From Myxococcus eversor (GTDB taxonomy: Bacteria > Myxococcota > Myxococcia > Myxococcales > Myxococcaceae): a stretch of DNA of 64,000 bases. Positions within the stretch are counted from its first letter, which is position 1; each line of letters starts with the position of its first letter. Positions 48,168 through 61,560 of this stretch are shown one piece after another. Location: positions 725,042 to 789,041 of the forward strand of contig NZ_JAAIXY010000002.1 of the NCBI RefSeq assembly GCF_010894455.1, in the 5' to 3' direction. A program made the translations under genes and the position numbers. The notes below the pieces were generated by a model. It ran no database searches and had not been told where the DNA came from. It saw nothing but the letters and a program-made list of their open reading frames with translations.

Positions 48168-49381
48168 GCAGGACGCTTCGTTCCCAGGGCGGCTTCACGC
48201 TGCTGGAGGTGATGATCTCCAGCGCCATTGGCGTCGTGGTGCTCGGCATCGGCCTGGTGGTGGGCATGCAGATGCAGCGGCGTGCCCTCTTCGAGGAACA
48301 GACGATGGTGGCGCAGGTGACGGGGCGGGCGGTGAAGGACCTGCTCACCCTGGACGTGCAGCGCGCCGGCATCGGCATGGGCAACTCCCCCATCCAGTTC
48401 TCGGAGGGCGACCAGCGCTTCGCCATCATGAGCTGGACCAGGCGGGACATGCAGGTGGGGGCGGCGCCTTTCGCGGCGGACCTGAGCTTCTCGCTCCCGC
48501 CCGCGGGCACGCCGTACGTCGACATGGCCTCGGATGTGCTGCAGCTCTACTGGGGGGACCCGCGCAGCATGCTGACGCTCACCGCGTGCGGAGGAGGTAC
48601 CAACCCCGTCCGCAATGGCGGCCAGTTGTGCACGCCCGGGAATGCCCCGACGACGCTGCTGCCCTCGGGCGGTCCGTCGTCGACTCCCATCATCGTCGGC
48701 AACCCGACCCGGGGTGCCCTGGCCTGTCACTTCCGGCTGACCTCGATTCAGAACAACCCGCCTCCCGCCGAGGCTCGGGTGACGGCGACGCCTGGCCATG
48801 GCACCGCCGATACGACCACCGGCGACTGCGCGGATGCCGGGGCCACCATGTGGACCGAGCAGGGGTGGACCATGATGCGCACCGTGGGCGCGGCCTACCG
48901 GGTGAACTGGGCGGGCGGGAGCCCCGCGCTGGAGTACCTGGCCCCGGGCGCGACCAACTGGGCGGTGGTGAGTCGGGACGTGGAGCGGATGCAGGTCCGC
49001 TACGCCGTCATCGACCTGACCCAACCGAACAATGGCTACCGCTGGTTCCCCACCAGCCTGACCTCCGGCACGCCCATCGACCAGTGCACCACCAGCGGCG
49101 CCACGACCTGCACGGTGGACGTGATGACGCCAGTGGAGGCCGCGGTCGCCAACGACACGGACCTGCGCGCGCGGCTGCGCCAGCGGGTGCGCGAGGTGGA
49201 AATCACGCTGATCATCCGGACGCCGCGCTCGGACCGGTCCGTGGTGGACCCGGCGACCATCAACGTGCTGGACAAGGATGGCTTCCCTCAGGACGGCTTC
49301 AAGCGGCGGACCTATACCCTCCGCGTGGCGCCCCGGAACTTCGTGTCGGCCGGGCTGCAGCCCGCTCCGGCGGGGACGTGA
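48164..49381 (+). CDS. pilW: PilW-like minor pilin
   Basis: A 405-residue prepilin with leader SRTLRSQGG and helix FTLLEVMISSAIGVVVLGIG, including Glu5. The length and the large C-terminal domain with several Cys residues fit PilW. The VKDLLTLDVQRAGIGMGN segment after the helix is typical. It overlaps pilV by 4 bases and ends two bases before fimU. Confidence 0.88.
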   Translation: MSRTLRSQGGFTLLEVMISSAIGVVVLGIGLVVGMQMQRRALFEEQTMVAQVTGRAVKDLLTLDVQRAGIGMGNSPIQFSEGDQRFAIMSWTRRDMQVGAAPFAADLSFSLPPAGTPYVDMASDVLQLYWGDPRSMLTLTACGGGTNPVRNGGQLCTPGNAPTTLLPSGGPSSTPIIVGNPTRGALACHFRLTSIQNNPPPAEARVTATPGHGTADTTTGDCADAGATMWTEQGWTMMRTVGAAYRVNWAGGSPALEYLAPGATNWAVVSRDVERMQVRYAVIDLTQPNNGYRWFPTSLTSGTPIDQCTTSGATTCTVDVMTPVEAAVANDTDLRARLRQRVREVEITLIIRTPRSDRSVVDPATINVLDKDGFPQDGFKRRTYTLRVAPRNFVSAGLQPAPAGT

Positions 49382-49383
49382 GC

Positions 49384-50043
49384 ATGATGCGCGAACGTGG
49401 AATGACGCTGTTGGAGTTGATGATCGCGCTGGCCGTGGTGGGGCTGATGCTGTCCATGGCGCTGATGGGCATCCAGACGCCCATCGACGGGCAGCGTGAG
49501 TCGGCCGCGACGCGGGAGCTGTGGTCCTCCGCGCTGCGGGCACGTCAGCGTGCCATCGCCACCAACCAGCCGGTGCGAATCGTCGTGGAGCCCAACATCG
49601 TGCAGCCGGACGGCTCGCGGCGGACGGTGGCCCGGTGGGAGCGGCTGACGTGTGGCAATGAATGGGACAACAACACCTGTCCCCAGCCCGCCTGCCTCAA
49701 CGCCACCTGCCGCGCCAACGCGGCCTGTTGCTCGGAGACGGGGCCCGACGTCGTCATCCCCGACACGATGAATGCGTCCTCGGTGCACGGGCTCTGCTAC
49801 CTGCCCGGCATGGGCCGCGCGGTGCGGCCCGGAAACCTGGGCTGTATGCAGGGCCAGCTCGACAACACGGCGGCGCTCGCCGCCGCGGCCCCGGGCAACC
49901 TGCGGCTCACATTCAACGCCGAATCCGGCCGCCCCCGCAGCCTGCTGATGGTGGAGCCCCTCACCGGGCTGGCGTCGCTGCTGGACTGCGACTCCAAGCG
50001 CGCCGAGGACCGGCCCGTGCCCGAGTGCACGACGCCTCCCTGA
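49384..50043 (+). CDS. fimU: FimU/GspH-type minor pilin
   Basis: A 219-residue prepilin of the GspH/FimT/FimU type. It has leader MMRERG and helix MTLLELMIALAVVGLMLSMAL with Glu5, followed by RELWSSALRARQRAIATNQPVRIV, whose ARQRAIATNQPVRIV core is the GspH domain signature. ATG 49384 (a second ATG is at 49387) follows the pilW stop by two bases. It is the last gene of the operon; a hairpin terminator follows at 50103. Confidence 0.87.
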   Translation: MMRERGMTLLELMIALAVVGLMLSMALMGIQTPIDGQRESAATRELWSSALRARQRAIATNQPVRIVVEPNIVQPDGSRRTVARWERLTCGNEWDNNTCPQPACLNATCRANAACCSETGPDVVIPDTMNASSVHGLCYLPGMGRAVRPGNLGCMQGQLDNTAALAAAAPGNLRLTFNAESGRPRSLLMVEPLTGLASLLDCDSKRAEDRPVPECTTPP

Positions 50044-50102
50044 GCTGGCCTCCCGGCGGGTGAAGCCCACCGATTCACCCTCTGGAACACCTGGAAGTGC
50101 CC

Positions 50103-50143
50103 ACGGGCCTGAATCTCCTCACGGAGTTCGGGCCCGTTTCTTT
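50103..50143 (+). terminator. Intrinsic terminator of the minor pilin operon
   Basis: ACGGGCCTGAA (50103-50113) and TTCGGGCCCGT (50127-50137) form an 11-pair stem with one mismatch pair, followed by TTCTTTC. It is 60 bases after the fimU stop. Confidence 0.75.
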
Positions 50144-50229
50144 CGCCCCCACGAAGCACCTGGGCGATGCGGCGGCCGAGCCCATGTCGAGCCTTGGCCG
50201 CCGGAGCCTCGGAGCGCCGGAGACACGAA

Positions 50230-50259
50230 GGGCTCGCACCTCGTTGGAGATGCGAGCCC
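50230..50259 (-). terminator. Hairpin terminator candidate after ileS
   Basis: GGGCTCGCA (50230-50238) and TGCGAGCCC (50251-50259) form a perfect 9-pair stem with a 12-base loop, followed on the minus strand by TTCGTGTCT. It lies 22 bases past the ileS stop codon. Confidence 0.65.
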
Positions 50260-50281
50260 GTGGGACTTCCGGACAGGGGGA

Positions 50282-53182
<2,901 letters not shown>

Positions 53183-53217
53183 GTCGACAGCGCCCGTAAC
53201 ACGCTCGGTGCAGCGCT

Positions 53218-54099
53218 TCAATCACCCGCGGGCTTCGCGGCATCCTCTGGACCGAGCGTGCGGCGCAGCACCGCGACCGACGTCGTCCCCGTCTTGGGAG
53301 TCTGCAGCACCAGCTCCACCTCCTCCGTCTGGGAACGGAAGCGGCGGGGCTCCGCCTGCTTGAAGCCCAGCTTGCCCAGCTCCACGCGATAGAAGGCCTC
53401 CACCTCCGCCTCCTTCGCCTTCACCGTGTAGTTGACCGAACGCATCACCTCCAGCTCGCTGGTCAGCACCCCTTCTGCGCCCGCCATCAACGGCGCCACG
53501 GAGGACACGGTCTGGGGCGGCCGCGACATGTTGGCCTCGCCCAGATAGAGCGTCGTCGTGCCATCCGGATTCGGCTGGACGATGACGGTGTAGGTGATGA
53601 GTCGCTCGGGGTCCACGGCGGTGAGCGTCGCCTCGCGCAACGTCTGCGGCTGGTGCTCGGGGGGGGGAAGGTAGAGCCCCCACTCAATCCACCGGTCCAC
53701 CATGTGCTGGATGAGGAACTCCGCCTTGTCCGCGCTGCGCACGGCCTTGAGCCGCACCGGAATGCCATCCGCGAGCATCACTCCCGGCATTTCGACGATG
53801 TCCAACGTCCGGGGCACGTCCCAGACGAAGGGCTGACGGTAGATGGGCGGCACCTTCATGTCCGGCGGCAGCGACGAGAGCGACGGCTGCGGGAGCGCGG
53901 CGGCCTCCTCGTCCTCCTCGCTCGGCAGATAGGCGGACAGCGGCGTGGCCGACAGTGGCGCGGACGGCGCGGGCGGCGGCGTGGCGGCCTTCGGCTTGGG
54001 GCTTGCGGCTTTCGACTTCGACGGAGCACCGGCCTTCGGCGCCGGCGGGGCCGACTCGGCTCCCGCTCCCAGCATCAGCAACACCAACAGCGCCTTCAT
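53218..54099 (-). CDS. Exported protein of unknown function
   Basis: A 293-residue protein with a signal peptide (MKALLVLLMLGAGAESA), an Ala/Pro/Lys-rich low-complexity stretch (about 18-60) and a beta-rich C-terminal part (about 90-285, with YTVIVQPNPDGTTTLYLG and VEAFYRVELGKLGFKQ). The family is not recognised. It is 35 bases upstream of ileS on the same strand. Confidence 0.72.
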   Translation of the reverse strand: MKALLVLLMLGAGAESAPPAPKAGAPSKSKAASPKPKAATPPPAPSAPLSATPLSAYLPSEEDEEAAALPQPSLSSLPPDMKVPPIYRQPFVWDVPRTLDIVEMPGVMLADGIPVRLKAVRSADKAEFLIQHMVDRWIEWGLYLPPPEHQPQTLREATLTAVDPERLITYTVIVQPNPDGTTTLYLGEANMSRPPQTVSSVAPLMAGAEGVLTSELEVMRSVNYTVKAKEAEVEAFYRVELGKLGFKQAEPRRFRSQTEEVELVLQTPKTGTTSVAVLRRTLGPEDAAKPAGD

Positions 54100-54149
54100 G
54101 ACCGACCTCGTCTTCCACGTCGCCGCGGGACTTCACCCACCCTACGTCC

Positions 54150-54482
54150 TCACTGCGCTTCGTCCGGGTCCGGAACCGACTCCGCCTTCTTCTTCCCGCT
54201 GGGGCCGTCCTTCGGGCACCGGCTGGAGCAGACCTCGAAGGCCTTCTTGTACTTGTCCGTGCAGCGCGTGGCGCAGGACTGGAACTCACCGGCCTTGTTT
54301 CCGGTGACGCTGCCCGTGGGCGTGGGACAGCGCTCCATGCAGCCCTGCAGGCTCTCGCTGCCCTTGGAGGCGCAGGAGGCCTCACATTCCGCGCGGTCGG
54401 CCAGCGCGGGCGCGCTTCCCACCAACGCTCCGAGGAGCAGACCCACCACGAGGAAGGGAAGCGAGGCGCGTGTCGTCTTCAT
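54150..54482 (-). CDS. Small cysteine-rich exported protein
   Basis: A 110-residue protein with a signal peptide ending near APALA, followed by a domain with eight cysteines in CEASCASK, GCMERC, CATRC and CSSRC pairs spaced like an alpha-helical hairpin (twin CX3C), and a charged tail. The ATG at 54482 begins the signal peptide. The family is not recognised; it follows the TadE-like gene by 29 bases and may belong to that operon. Confidence 0.7.
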   Translation of the reverse strand: MKTTRASLPFLVVGLLLGALVGSAPALADRAECEASCASKGSESLQGCMERCPTPTGSVTGNKAGEFQSCATRCTDKYKKAFEVCSSRCPKDGPSGKKKAESVPDPDEAQ

Positions 54483-54511
54483 GAGAAACCCATCCGTGTC
54501 GTCAAACACAG

Positions 54512-55537
54512 CTAGTTGCAGGACTTGCCGAGGAAACATCCATTGAGGGGCCGCCGCTGCGTGTAGGCATAGCCATACGTCGCGGAGGAGACACCCACCA
54601 GCGCACCCGGCGTGGTGGGGAACAGCCCGGAGCCCTTCCACTGGTCCAGGGTGGGAATCTGCATCATGTTCAGCTCCTCACCCGGCGCGCTCATGAAGAA
54701 GTAGCGCGAGTTGATGGGCGCGGGGAATTGAAGCACGGCCAGCGGCATCGAGTCCGCCATGTAGGGGATGACGATGGCGGTGGGCAGGTAGGTGCCATAC
54801 ACCGCGCTGTAGAAAGGCAGGTTGGCGCAGGGGATGGGCAGGTAGATGGGGGGATTCATCTCGTACGGCATCTGCCCGAACGGGAGCTGACAGGTGAGGA
54901 CCTCGCTGATGGGGCTGCCCCCGGCCAGTCCCCAGTCATCCACCAGCATGGAGAAGCTGCCGGCGCAGGTTCCGCCCACCGCGCGGCCCACCGAGCACAC
55001 CCGCATGCTGGAGAAGCGCGTATCCGCGTGGGGCTGCTGGTAGAGCCCGCCCGCGCCCTGGTCCAGGAAGGACGTGGGGAAGCGGAAGGCGCTCAGCGTC
55101 GCCTGCGCACCGCAGCGCGCGGCGCCCTGGTCGCGATACGTCACCTGCGTGGGGATGGTCCCTTCCCACTCAGGGTCGCCGCCCATGTCACAGCGCACGG
55201 AGAGGTCCGCGCCCGCCGTGAAGGCCTGGGTGATGCCGGGCGCGTTGTTGATGTGGGACAGGCCATTGAAGTCCGCGTACCGGCGCTCCGCGTCGCGGGC
55301 CGCGTCCCGCATCGAGTCCTTCGCCTTGTCGTAGTCCAAGGGGATGGAGTGCATCTGCCGGTGGGTGCCGTTCCACAGCGCGGAGATGGCGGACTCCTGC
55401 ACCTTCAGCGACAGGTAGCCCACCTCCGCGAAGTGGATGCCGAAGGCGATGACCGTCACCATCAGCGTGGTGCCGATGGCCGCCTCCAGGACGGCCGAGC
55501 CCCGGGCGCGGCGACGCGACTGAGTCAGGTGTCTCAT
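54512..55537 (-). CDS. TadE/TadF-like pseudopilin-type protein
   Basis: A 341-residue protein with one N-terminal membrane helix after a basic leader: RGSAVLEAAIGTTLMVTVIAFG, in which the Glu and small residues resemble the TadE/TadF minor pilin start. The large C-terminal part would be outside the cytoplasm and has several cysteines. It overlaps the 55534 gene by 4 bases. Its role is probably in a Tad-like surface or secretion system, but no TadA ATPase or flp pilin gene is in this window. Confidence 0.7.
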   Translation of the reverse strand: MRHLTQSRRRARGSAVLEAAIGTTLMVTVIAFGIHFAEVGYLSLKVQESAISALWNGTHRQMHSIPLDYDKAKDSMRDAARDAERRYADFNGLSHINNAPGITQAFTAGADLSVRCDMGGDPEWEGTIPTQVTYRDQGAARCGAQATLSAFRFPTSFLDQGAGGLYQQPHADTRFSSMRVCSVGRAVGGTCAGSFSMLVDDWGLAGGSPISEVLTCQLPFGQMPYEMNPPIYLPIPCANLPFYSAVYGTYLPTAIVIPYMADSMPLAVLQFPAPINSRYFFMSAPGEELNMMQIPTLDQWKGSGLFPTTPGALVGVSSATYGYAYTQRRPLNGCFLGKSCN

Positions 55538-57198
55538 TGAATCCCCCGGTAGCCCGCGCCCAGCAGGGCGTCGAAGGTCTCCGCGGCGACGCTCGCCCCC
55601 GCGCTGTTCAGCGTCTCGCGCGCGTCAGCCAACCCCTTGCGGTCGATATCCGGGGCCACCAGCGTGGCGCGCCAGTACGGATTGAGGAGGTTGGGCGGCT
55701 CCGCCCAGTGGTTGATGCCCAGGCTGCGGCCCCGGTGGTAGTAGGCGATGCCGGTGGACAGCGCCGTCTGGAGCGAGTTGGGCGTGCCGTCCATCATCCG
55801 CAGCCCCTGGGTGTTGAACTCGGTGCCAGGGCCCGAGGGCTCGAAGCGGAAGCGGGTGAAGATGTTCCAGGGGTCCGCCACCGTGCGCTGGCTCATGTCC
55901 CGCTGCACCACCGCGAAGTTCTTCGGCTGCGCGAAGTTGTTGCCCTCGTTCGTCACGCCCGTGAAGTGGTAGTCGATGAAGGCGGGCCAGATGCCCGGGC
56001 AGCTCGAGGGCCCACCGGTGCAAGGCACCAGGAAGTGGACGAAGGGCATGCGGTCGTTGCCACCCGTCCAGGTGTGGCGGAACTGGAGCCCCGAGGCGAC
56101 CACCTCCGACTTCGCCTCCTGGGTGGTCCCCGGCATCACCAGCGGACAGGGAAGCCCGCCGCCGTTGAGGATGTGCATGTAGAGGGTGTCGACCTCTCCC
56201 TCGTCCTGCGCGGTGACCGCGGCCGCATACGGCGGCAGGAGGTTCCACAGGGTCTGCATGCTGAGCGTCTTGGCGGGCTTGTTGAAATACGCGGTGCCCT
56301 CGCCCGTGGCGAAGGCGAAGCTCTGCCGCGTCATCATCGCCAGCAGCAACACGCGCACGATGTGCGGCGGGTAGTGCTCCAACTGCCGGTGCGTCACGAA
56401 GCGAAAACCCCGGCTGCCCATGGCGGCGTTGACGGCGTGGGCCACGGAGAGCGGCAGCGAGCAGGCCGCGCCATCTCCCGAGCAGGCCAGGCCCCCCTCC
56501 AGCTCGTCCGCGTTGACGGACACTCCGCCGGGCGTGAGCCACTCGTTGCGCCCCCGCCCGGCCGCCGCGGCATCCGCGATGTCCTTCGCGAAGGACTGGT
56601 CCTTCACGTTGTCCACCAGGTCGCCGAAGGTCTTCTGCTGCGCGGCGTAGATGGCGAGCTGGGCGGTCTGGTGCAGCAGGAGCTGGAGCGCGGCGCGCGT
56701 GTCGGCCCCCTGGAAGATGGGGTCGATGCGCCGGTCCTCGTTCTGGTAGGCCCGCTGCAGCGCGCTCAAGTCACTCACGCCCTTGCGGCCACACCTGCAC
56801 GCGCGCGCACAGGCGCCATTGAAGGGCGCGCAGGCACACAGGATGGTGGCCAGCCGGTAGGGCCACTCGGCGCCCCTGAAGGAGCTGCGGCTGGCGTTGA
56901 GGTGGGCGCGGTACAGCGTCGTCCAGGAGATGATGCTCTGCGCGCCCGCCTGGGCCACGGCGTGGCCAATCTGGACGCGGTTGAGCACCGCGATGTTGTT
57001 GAAGGTGCGCGCCGTGGCGACGGCGTTGGTGTGCGCGGCGGCATCCGCGACCGTCTGCAGCTCGATTCGTTCCCGCACCTTCATGGAGAAGGAGAGCGTG
57101 AGCACGACCATCAGCACGACCAGCAACGTGCCGAGGACGAAGAGCACCATCGTCTGTCCGCGCCGGGGGAGGCGGAGAGAAGAAGGGAGGATGTTCAT
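55534..57198 (-). CDS. TadG-like protein (putative Flp pilus assembly)
   Basis: A 554-residue protein with an N-terminal helix RRGQTMVLFVLGTLLVVLMV followed by the Tad signature region ERIELQTVADAAAHTNAVA, in which the conserved AADAAA-like motif is seen as VADAAAH. The C-terminal part is extracytoplasmic, with a cysteine-rich patch near residues 115-135. It lies 4 bases after the TadE-like gene at 57203 and overlaps the next gene by 4 bases. Confidence 0.78.
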   Translation of the reverse strand: MNILPSSLRLPRRGQTMVLFVLGTLLVVLMVVLTLSFSMKVRERIELQTVADAAAHTNAVATARTFNNIAVLNRVQIGHAVAQAGAQSIISWTTLYRAHLNASRSSFRGAEWPYRLATILCACAPFNGACARACRCGRKGVSDLSALQRAYQNEDRRIDPIFQGADTRAALQLLLHQTAQLAIYAAQQKTFGDLVDNVKDQSFAKDIADAAAAGRGRNEWLTPGGVSVNADELEGGLACSGDGAACSLPLSVAHAVNAAMGSRGFRFVTHRQLEHYPPHIVRVLLLAMMTRQSFAFATGEGTAYFNKPAKTLSMQTLWNLLPPYAAAVTAQDEGEVDTLYMHILNGGGLPCPLVMPGTTQEAKSEVVASGLQFRHTWTGGNDRMPFVHFLVPCTGGPSSCPGIWPAFIDYHFTGVTNEGNNFAQPKNFAVVQRDMSQRTVADPWNIFTRFRFEPSGPGTEFNTQGLRMMDGTPNSLQTALSTGIAYYHRGRSLGINHWAEPPNLLNPYWRATLVAPDIDRKGLADARETLNSAGASVAAETFDALLGAGYRGIQ

Positions 57199-57202
57199 CG
57201 GT

Positions 57203-57997
57203 TCACCGGGGGCAGTGAGGCTGGGCGAAGAAGCGAGACTTGAGGGGGGTCATCATCCGCATCGTGAAGGTCGTCTCGATGGGGAAGACGTACTGCTGCA
57301 ACCGCACCCTGCGCTGGAGCTCGTCTCGCAGCGCGGCGCTCAGGGTGAAGGGGTCCGTGAACTCGCCCCGGTTCCAGTTGGCGTTGCGCTCTGCCGCCAT
57401 CAGGGGGTTGGTGGCCGTGTAGTCCTCGATGCCGAGCTGGGCGAGGAACATCCGCGACATCACCCAGTTGGCGAACGGGATTTTCATCGGGTACCAGTAG
57501 ACCATCCGCACCTCGAGCTGCCGCAGGTGGCCCGGCTCGTCGAAGTCGCGGTCCTCCGGGCTCGGGACGCCGCCGCCCTGGATGTGGCGGTCAATCCACA
57601 CGATGGCGCCGTCGTGCACGCCGTCCAGGCCGCTGGAGTAGCGGTTGTCGCGCCGGGCGGCGAAGGCCGCGGCCAGCCGCGCGGGGGCGCTGCTACCGCC
57701 ACCGTGTTGCACCACGCCCGTGGCGACGGAGTTGCCCAGGAACGAGTGGAACGAAGGAAGCAGCGCCAGGATGGCCGAGTGGGTCATCCGCTCACAGTCG
57801 CCATGGGCCACCGAGCCCGCCCGGGTGGCGCGAAATACGGCGTAGTGCGCCAGCACGCGCGCTTGCAGCATCAGGAACAACTGCAACGTGCCCAGCAACA
57901 GGAACACCACCAGCGGCAGGGTGATCGCCGCCTCCACCATGGCTTGTCCTGACTGGCCACCATTCCTTCGAGGGTAGGAATTCATGGCAGGACGCAT
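57203..57997 (-). CDS. TadE-like pseudopilin protein
   Basis: A 264-residue protein with N-terminal GQAMVEAAITLPLVVFLLLGTLQLF, the TadE signature with the conserved Glu. The remainder is an extracytoplasmic domain. The start is ambiguous between ATG 57997 and ATG 57985; neither has a clear ribosome-binding site. It is the first of three Tad-like genes and follows the FHA/sigma-54 activator by 158 bases. Confidence 0.78.
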   Translation of the reverse strand: MRPAMNSYPRRNGGQSGQAMVEAAITLPLVVFLLLGTLQLFLMLQARVLAHYAVFRATRAGSVAHGDCERMTHSAILALLPSFHSFLGNSVATGVVQHGGGSSAPARLAAAFAARRDNRYSSGLDGVHDGAIVWIDRHIQGGGVPSPEDRDFDEPGHLRQLEVRMVYWYPMKIPFANWVMSRMFLAQLGIEDYTATNPLMAAERNANWNRGEFTDPFTLSAALRDELQRRVRLQQYVFPIETTFTMRMMTPLKSRFFAQPHCPR

Positions 57998-58093
57998 GTT
58001 CCAGGGATTTACTCCCCAGAAGACATACGTCAACTTGCCCGTCGCAAAGAGACCGACAGCGCCCGGGCGACGCTACAGCCTGGGCGGGGGGTG

Positions 58094-58117
58094 TGTCACG
58101 TGTGTCACGCGTGTCAC
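58094..58117. repeat. Three TGTCAC repeats at 9-base spacing
   Basis: TGTCAC occurs at 58094-58099, 58103-58108 and 58112-58117, in the 158-base gap between the sigma-54 activator gene and the TadE-like gene. The regular spacing suggests a regulatory site, possibly for control of the Tad-like operon; no promoter is certain in this gap. Confidence 0.5.
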
Positions 58118-58155
58118 GAGGTTCCCCCGGGGCCCGAGCGACCCCAGGGGCCGGC

Positions 58156-59589
<1,434 letters not shown>

Positions 59590-59667
59590 CTGCGTCCGAG
59601 GATAGCAAACGCGAACCACGTCACCCGCCCCGTCCGGCGGTACATGCTACGCTCGTGTGCTCCGCCC

Positions 59668-60669
59668 ATGTCTCCCCGAAAAATCCAGCAGAAGAAGGCC
59701 CCGGCCACGCCAGGGTCCCCGGCACCCGAGCGCCCCGCGCCGCGTCGTTCACGCGTGAAGAAGACCGTGGCCATCTTGTCCCGGAAGCGCTCGCTCTATT
59801 CGACACGCCGGCTGGTGTCCGCCATTCGGGAGCGGGGCCACCGGCCGCTGGTGCTGGACACTCTGCGTTGCTGCCTGCTGCTCGCGCAAGGCGCACCGCG
59901 CATGACGTACCGCGGTGTGGAGATACGGGGCGTGGACGTCGTGGTGCCGCGCATCGGCGCGTCCATCACCGCCTATGGGCTGGCGGTGGTGAACCACTTC
60001 GAGATGATGGGTGTTCCAGTACTCAACCCTCCGTCGTCCATCGCGCGCAGCCGCGACAAGCTGCGCGCGCTCCAGTTCCTGTCGCGTTCCGGACTGGACA
60101 TCCCTCGCACGTTGATGGCGCATGACCGCAGCAACGTGCGCCGGCTGGTGGAGGAGGTGGGCGGGCTGCCCGTCATCATCAAGCTCATCAAGGGCACGCA
60201 GGGCGTGGGGGTGATGATTGCTCACACGCTGCCGGAGGTGCAGACCATCCTCGACACCTTCTGGGACCTGGGGCAGGAAATCGTGCTCCAGGAGTTCGTC
60301 GCGGAGAGCGAGGGCCGGGACGTGCGCGCGCTCGTGGTGGGCAGGCGGGTGGTGGGCGCGATGCGTCGCAAGGCGAAGAAGGGCGAGTTCCGCTCCAACA
60401 TCCACCGCGGTGGTGAAGGGCAGGCAATCGAGCTTCCCCCCGCGTACATGGAAGCCGCGGTGCGGGCCGCGAGCATCATCGGCCTGGAGGTCGCCGGCGT
60501 GGACATGCTGGAGGGGCACGCCGGACCCCGGTTGATGGAGATCAACTCCAGCCCCGGCTTCGAGGGACTGGAGGGCGCCACGGGCCGCGACATCGCGGGC
60601 GAAATCATCGACCACGCGCTGGCTTACGCCGGTTCGAAGTCCGGGGGTTCACAGGCCTACGGCGAGTAG
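59668..60669 (+). CDS. rimK: RimK family ATP-grasp ligase
   Basis: A 333-residue ATP-grasp protein like RimK, which adds glutamate residues to ribosomal protein S6. The core (about 115-320) contains FLSRSGLDIPRTLMAHD, IIKLIKGTQGVGVMIA, FVAESEGRDVRALVVG, GEFRSNIHRGG and the metal-binding MEINSSPGFEG. It has about 30 extra basic, Pro-rich residues at the N terminus before KKTVAILSRK. The start at ATG 59668 is chosen over an upstream in-frame ATG at 59644 for lack of support. Another acceptor protein is possible. Confidence 0.88.
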   Translation: MSPRKIQQKKAPATPGSPAPERPAPRRSRVKKTVAILSRKRSLYSTRRLVSAIRERGHRPLVLDTLRCCLLLAQGAPRMTYRGVEIRGVDVVVPRIGASITAYGLAVVNHFEMMGVPVLNPPSSIARSRDKLRALQFLSRSGLDIPRTLMAHDRSNVRRLVEEVGGLPVIIKLIKGTQGVGVMIAHTLPEVQTILDTFWDLGQEIVLQEFVAESEGRDVRALVVGRRVVGAMRRKAKKGEFRSNIHRGGEGQAIELPPAYMEAAVRAASIIGLEVAGVDMLEGHAGPRLMEINSSPGFEGLEGATGRDIAGEIIDHALAYAGSKSGGSQAYGE

Positions 60670-60830
60670 CGCGAAGGGCTTTCGAGGTTGCTCGCACGCC
60701 GTGAAGCAAGCGAGCAGCCTGGGCCAAAGCCACCTCGCATGCTCCTCAGGAACACAGGAATGCATTCAGCGGCCGAGTGTCATGGGGAGTTGGCAGCGGC
60801 GCGGCGTGGCCTCTAATCTGGCGGCCCCCC

Positions 60831-61502
60831 ATGAAAACGCTGCACAAGCCGCTGCAGATCACCGTGTACCAGGATGTGCTGTGCTCCTGGTGCTATCTCG
60901 CCGACCTGCGCCTGGACGTACTGCGCCAGGAGCTGGGCGAAGCCGTCCGCTGGAGCGTGAGGCCTTATCCGCTTCGCGTGCACGATGTGCTTCCCACGGA
61001 GCGCGAGAAGCGCGGCCTCGTGGAAGAAGTGCAGCGCGCGCAACGCGAGTCGGACGCCACCGCGCCGCTGTTGTCCACGGACCTGTGGCTGGGCGGAGAC
61101 CCGCCCCGCAGCAGCGTGCCGGCACTGGCCGCTCTGGAGGCCGCGCGACTGCAGGGACCGCAAGCGCGGGCCTTCCTCGCGCGAGCCATGCAGCGCGCGG
61201 CGCTGGAGCAGGGCGTCAACGTGTCGCGGTCCGACGTGGTGTTCGAGCTGGCGTCGCGCGTGGGCCTGGCGATGAACGAGTTCTCCGCCGCGTTCCGTTC
61301 CGAGGAGACGCGCCGGCTCATCCTGGATGAGCACCGCGACGCGGCGATTCGCGGCGTGCGCGGCGTGCCCACGCTCGTCATCGGCGGGCGGTGGATGCTG
61401 TGCGGTCTGCGCGAGCTGACCGAGTACCGCGAGCACATCCTGGCCTGCATGGGCCGGGTGGCCACGCCCCGCTCGGGTTCCTCCGAGCGACTGGTGCACT
61501 GA
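60831..61502 (+). CDS. DsbA/FrnE family thioredoxin-fold protein
   Basis: A 223-residue protein without a signal peptide. The active site is CSWC (residues 18-21) after ITVYQDVL, and the cis-Pro loop is GVPTLVIGG. The overall form matches the FrnE branch of cytoplasmic DsbA-like oxidoreductases. It is a stand-alone gene; the substrate is unknown. A perfect hairpin follows at 61518. Confidence 0.88.
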   Translation: MKTLHKPLQITVYQDVLCSWCYLADLRLDVLRQELGEAVRWSVRPYPLRVHDVLPTEREKRGLVEEVQRAQRESDATAPLLSTDLWLGGDPPRSSVPALAALEAARLQGPQARAFLARAMQRAALEQGVNVSRSDVVFELASRVGLAMNEFSAAFRSEETRRLILDEHRDAAIRGVRGVPTLVIGGRWMLCGLRELTEYREHILACMGRVATPRSGSSERLVH

Positions 61503-61517
61503 CTCGACGTCCCGCAC

Positions 61518-61545
61518 CGGGGCCCGCTTCCCTTCGCGGGCCCCG
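61518..61545. terminator. Bidirectional terminator between convergent genes
   Basis: CGGGGCCCGC (61518-61527) and GCGGGCCCCG (61536-61545) are a perfect 10-pair stem with an 8-base loop, between the DsbA-like gene (+) and the zinc-ribbon membrane protein (-). Confidence 0.7.
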
Positions 61546-61560
61546 ATGAGCAACCCGACG

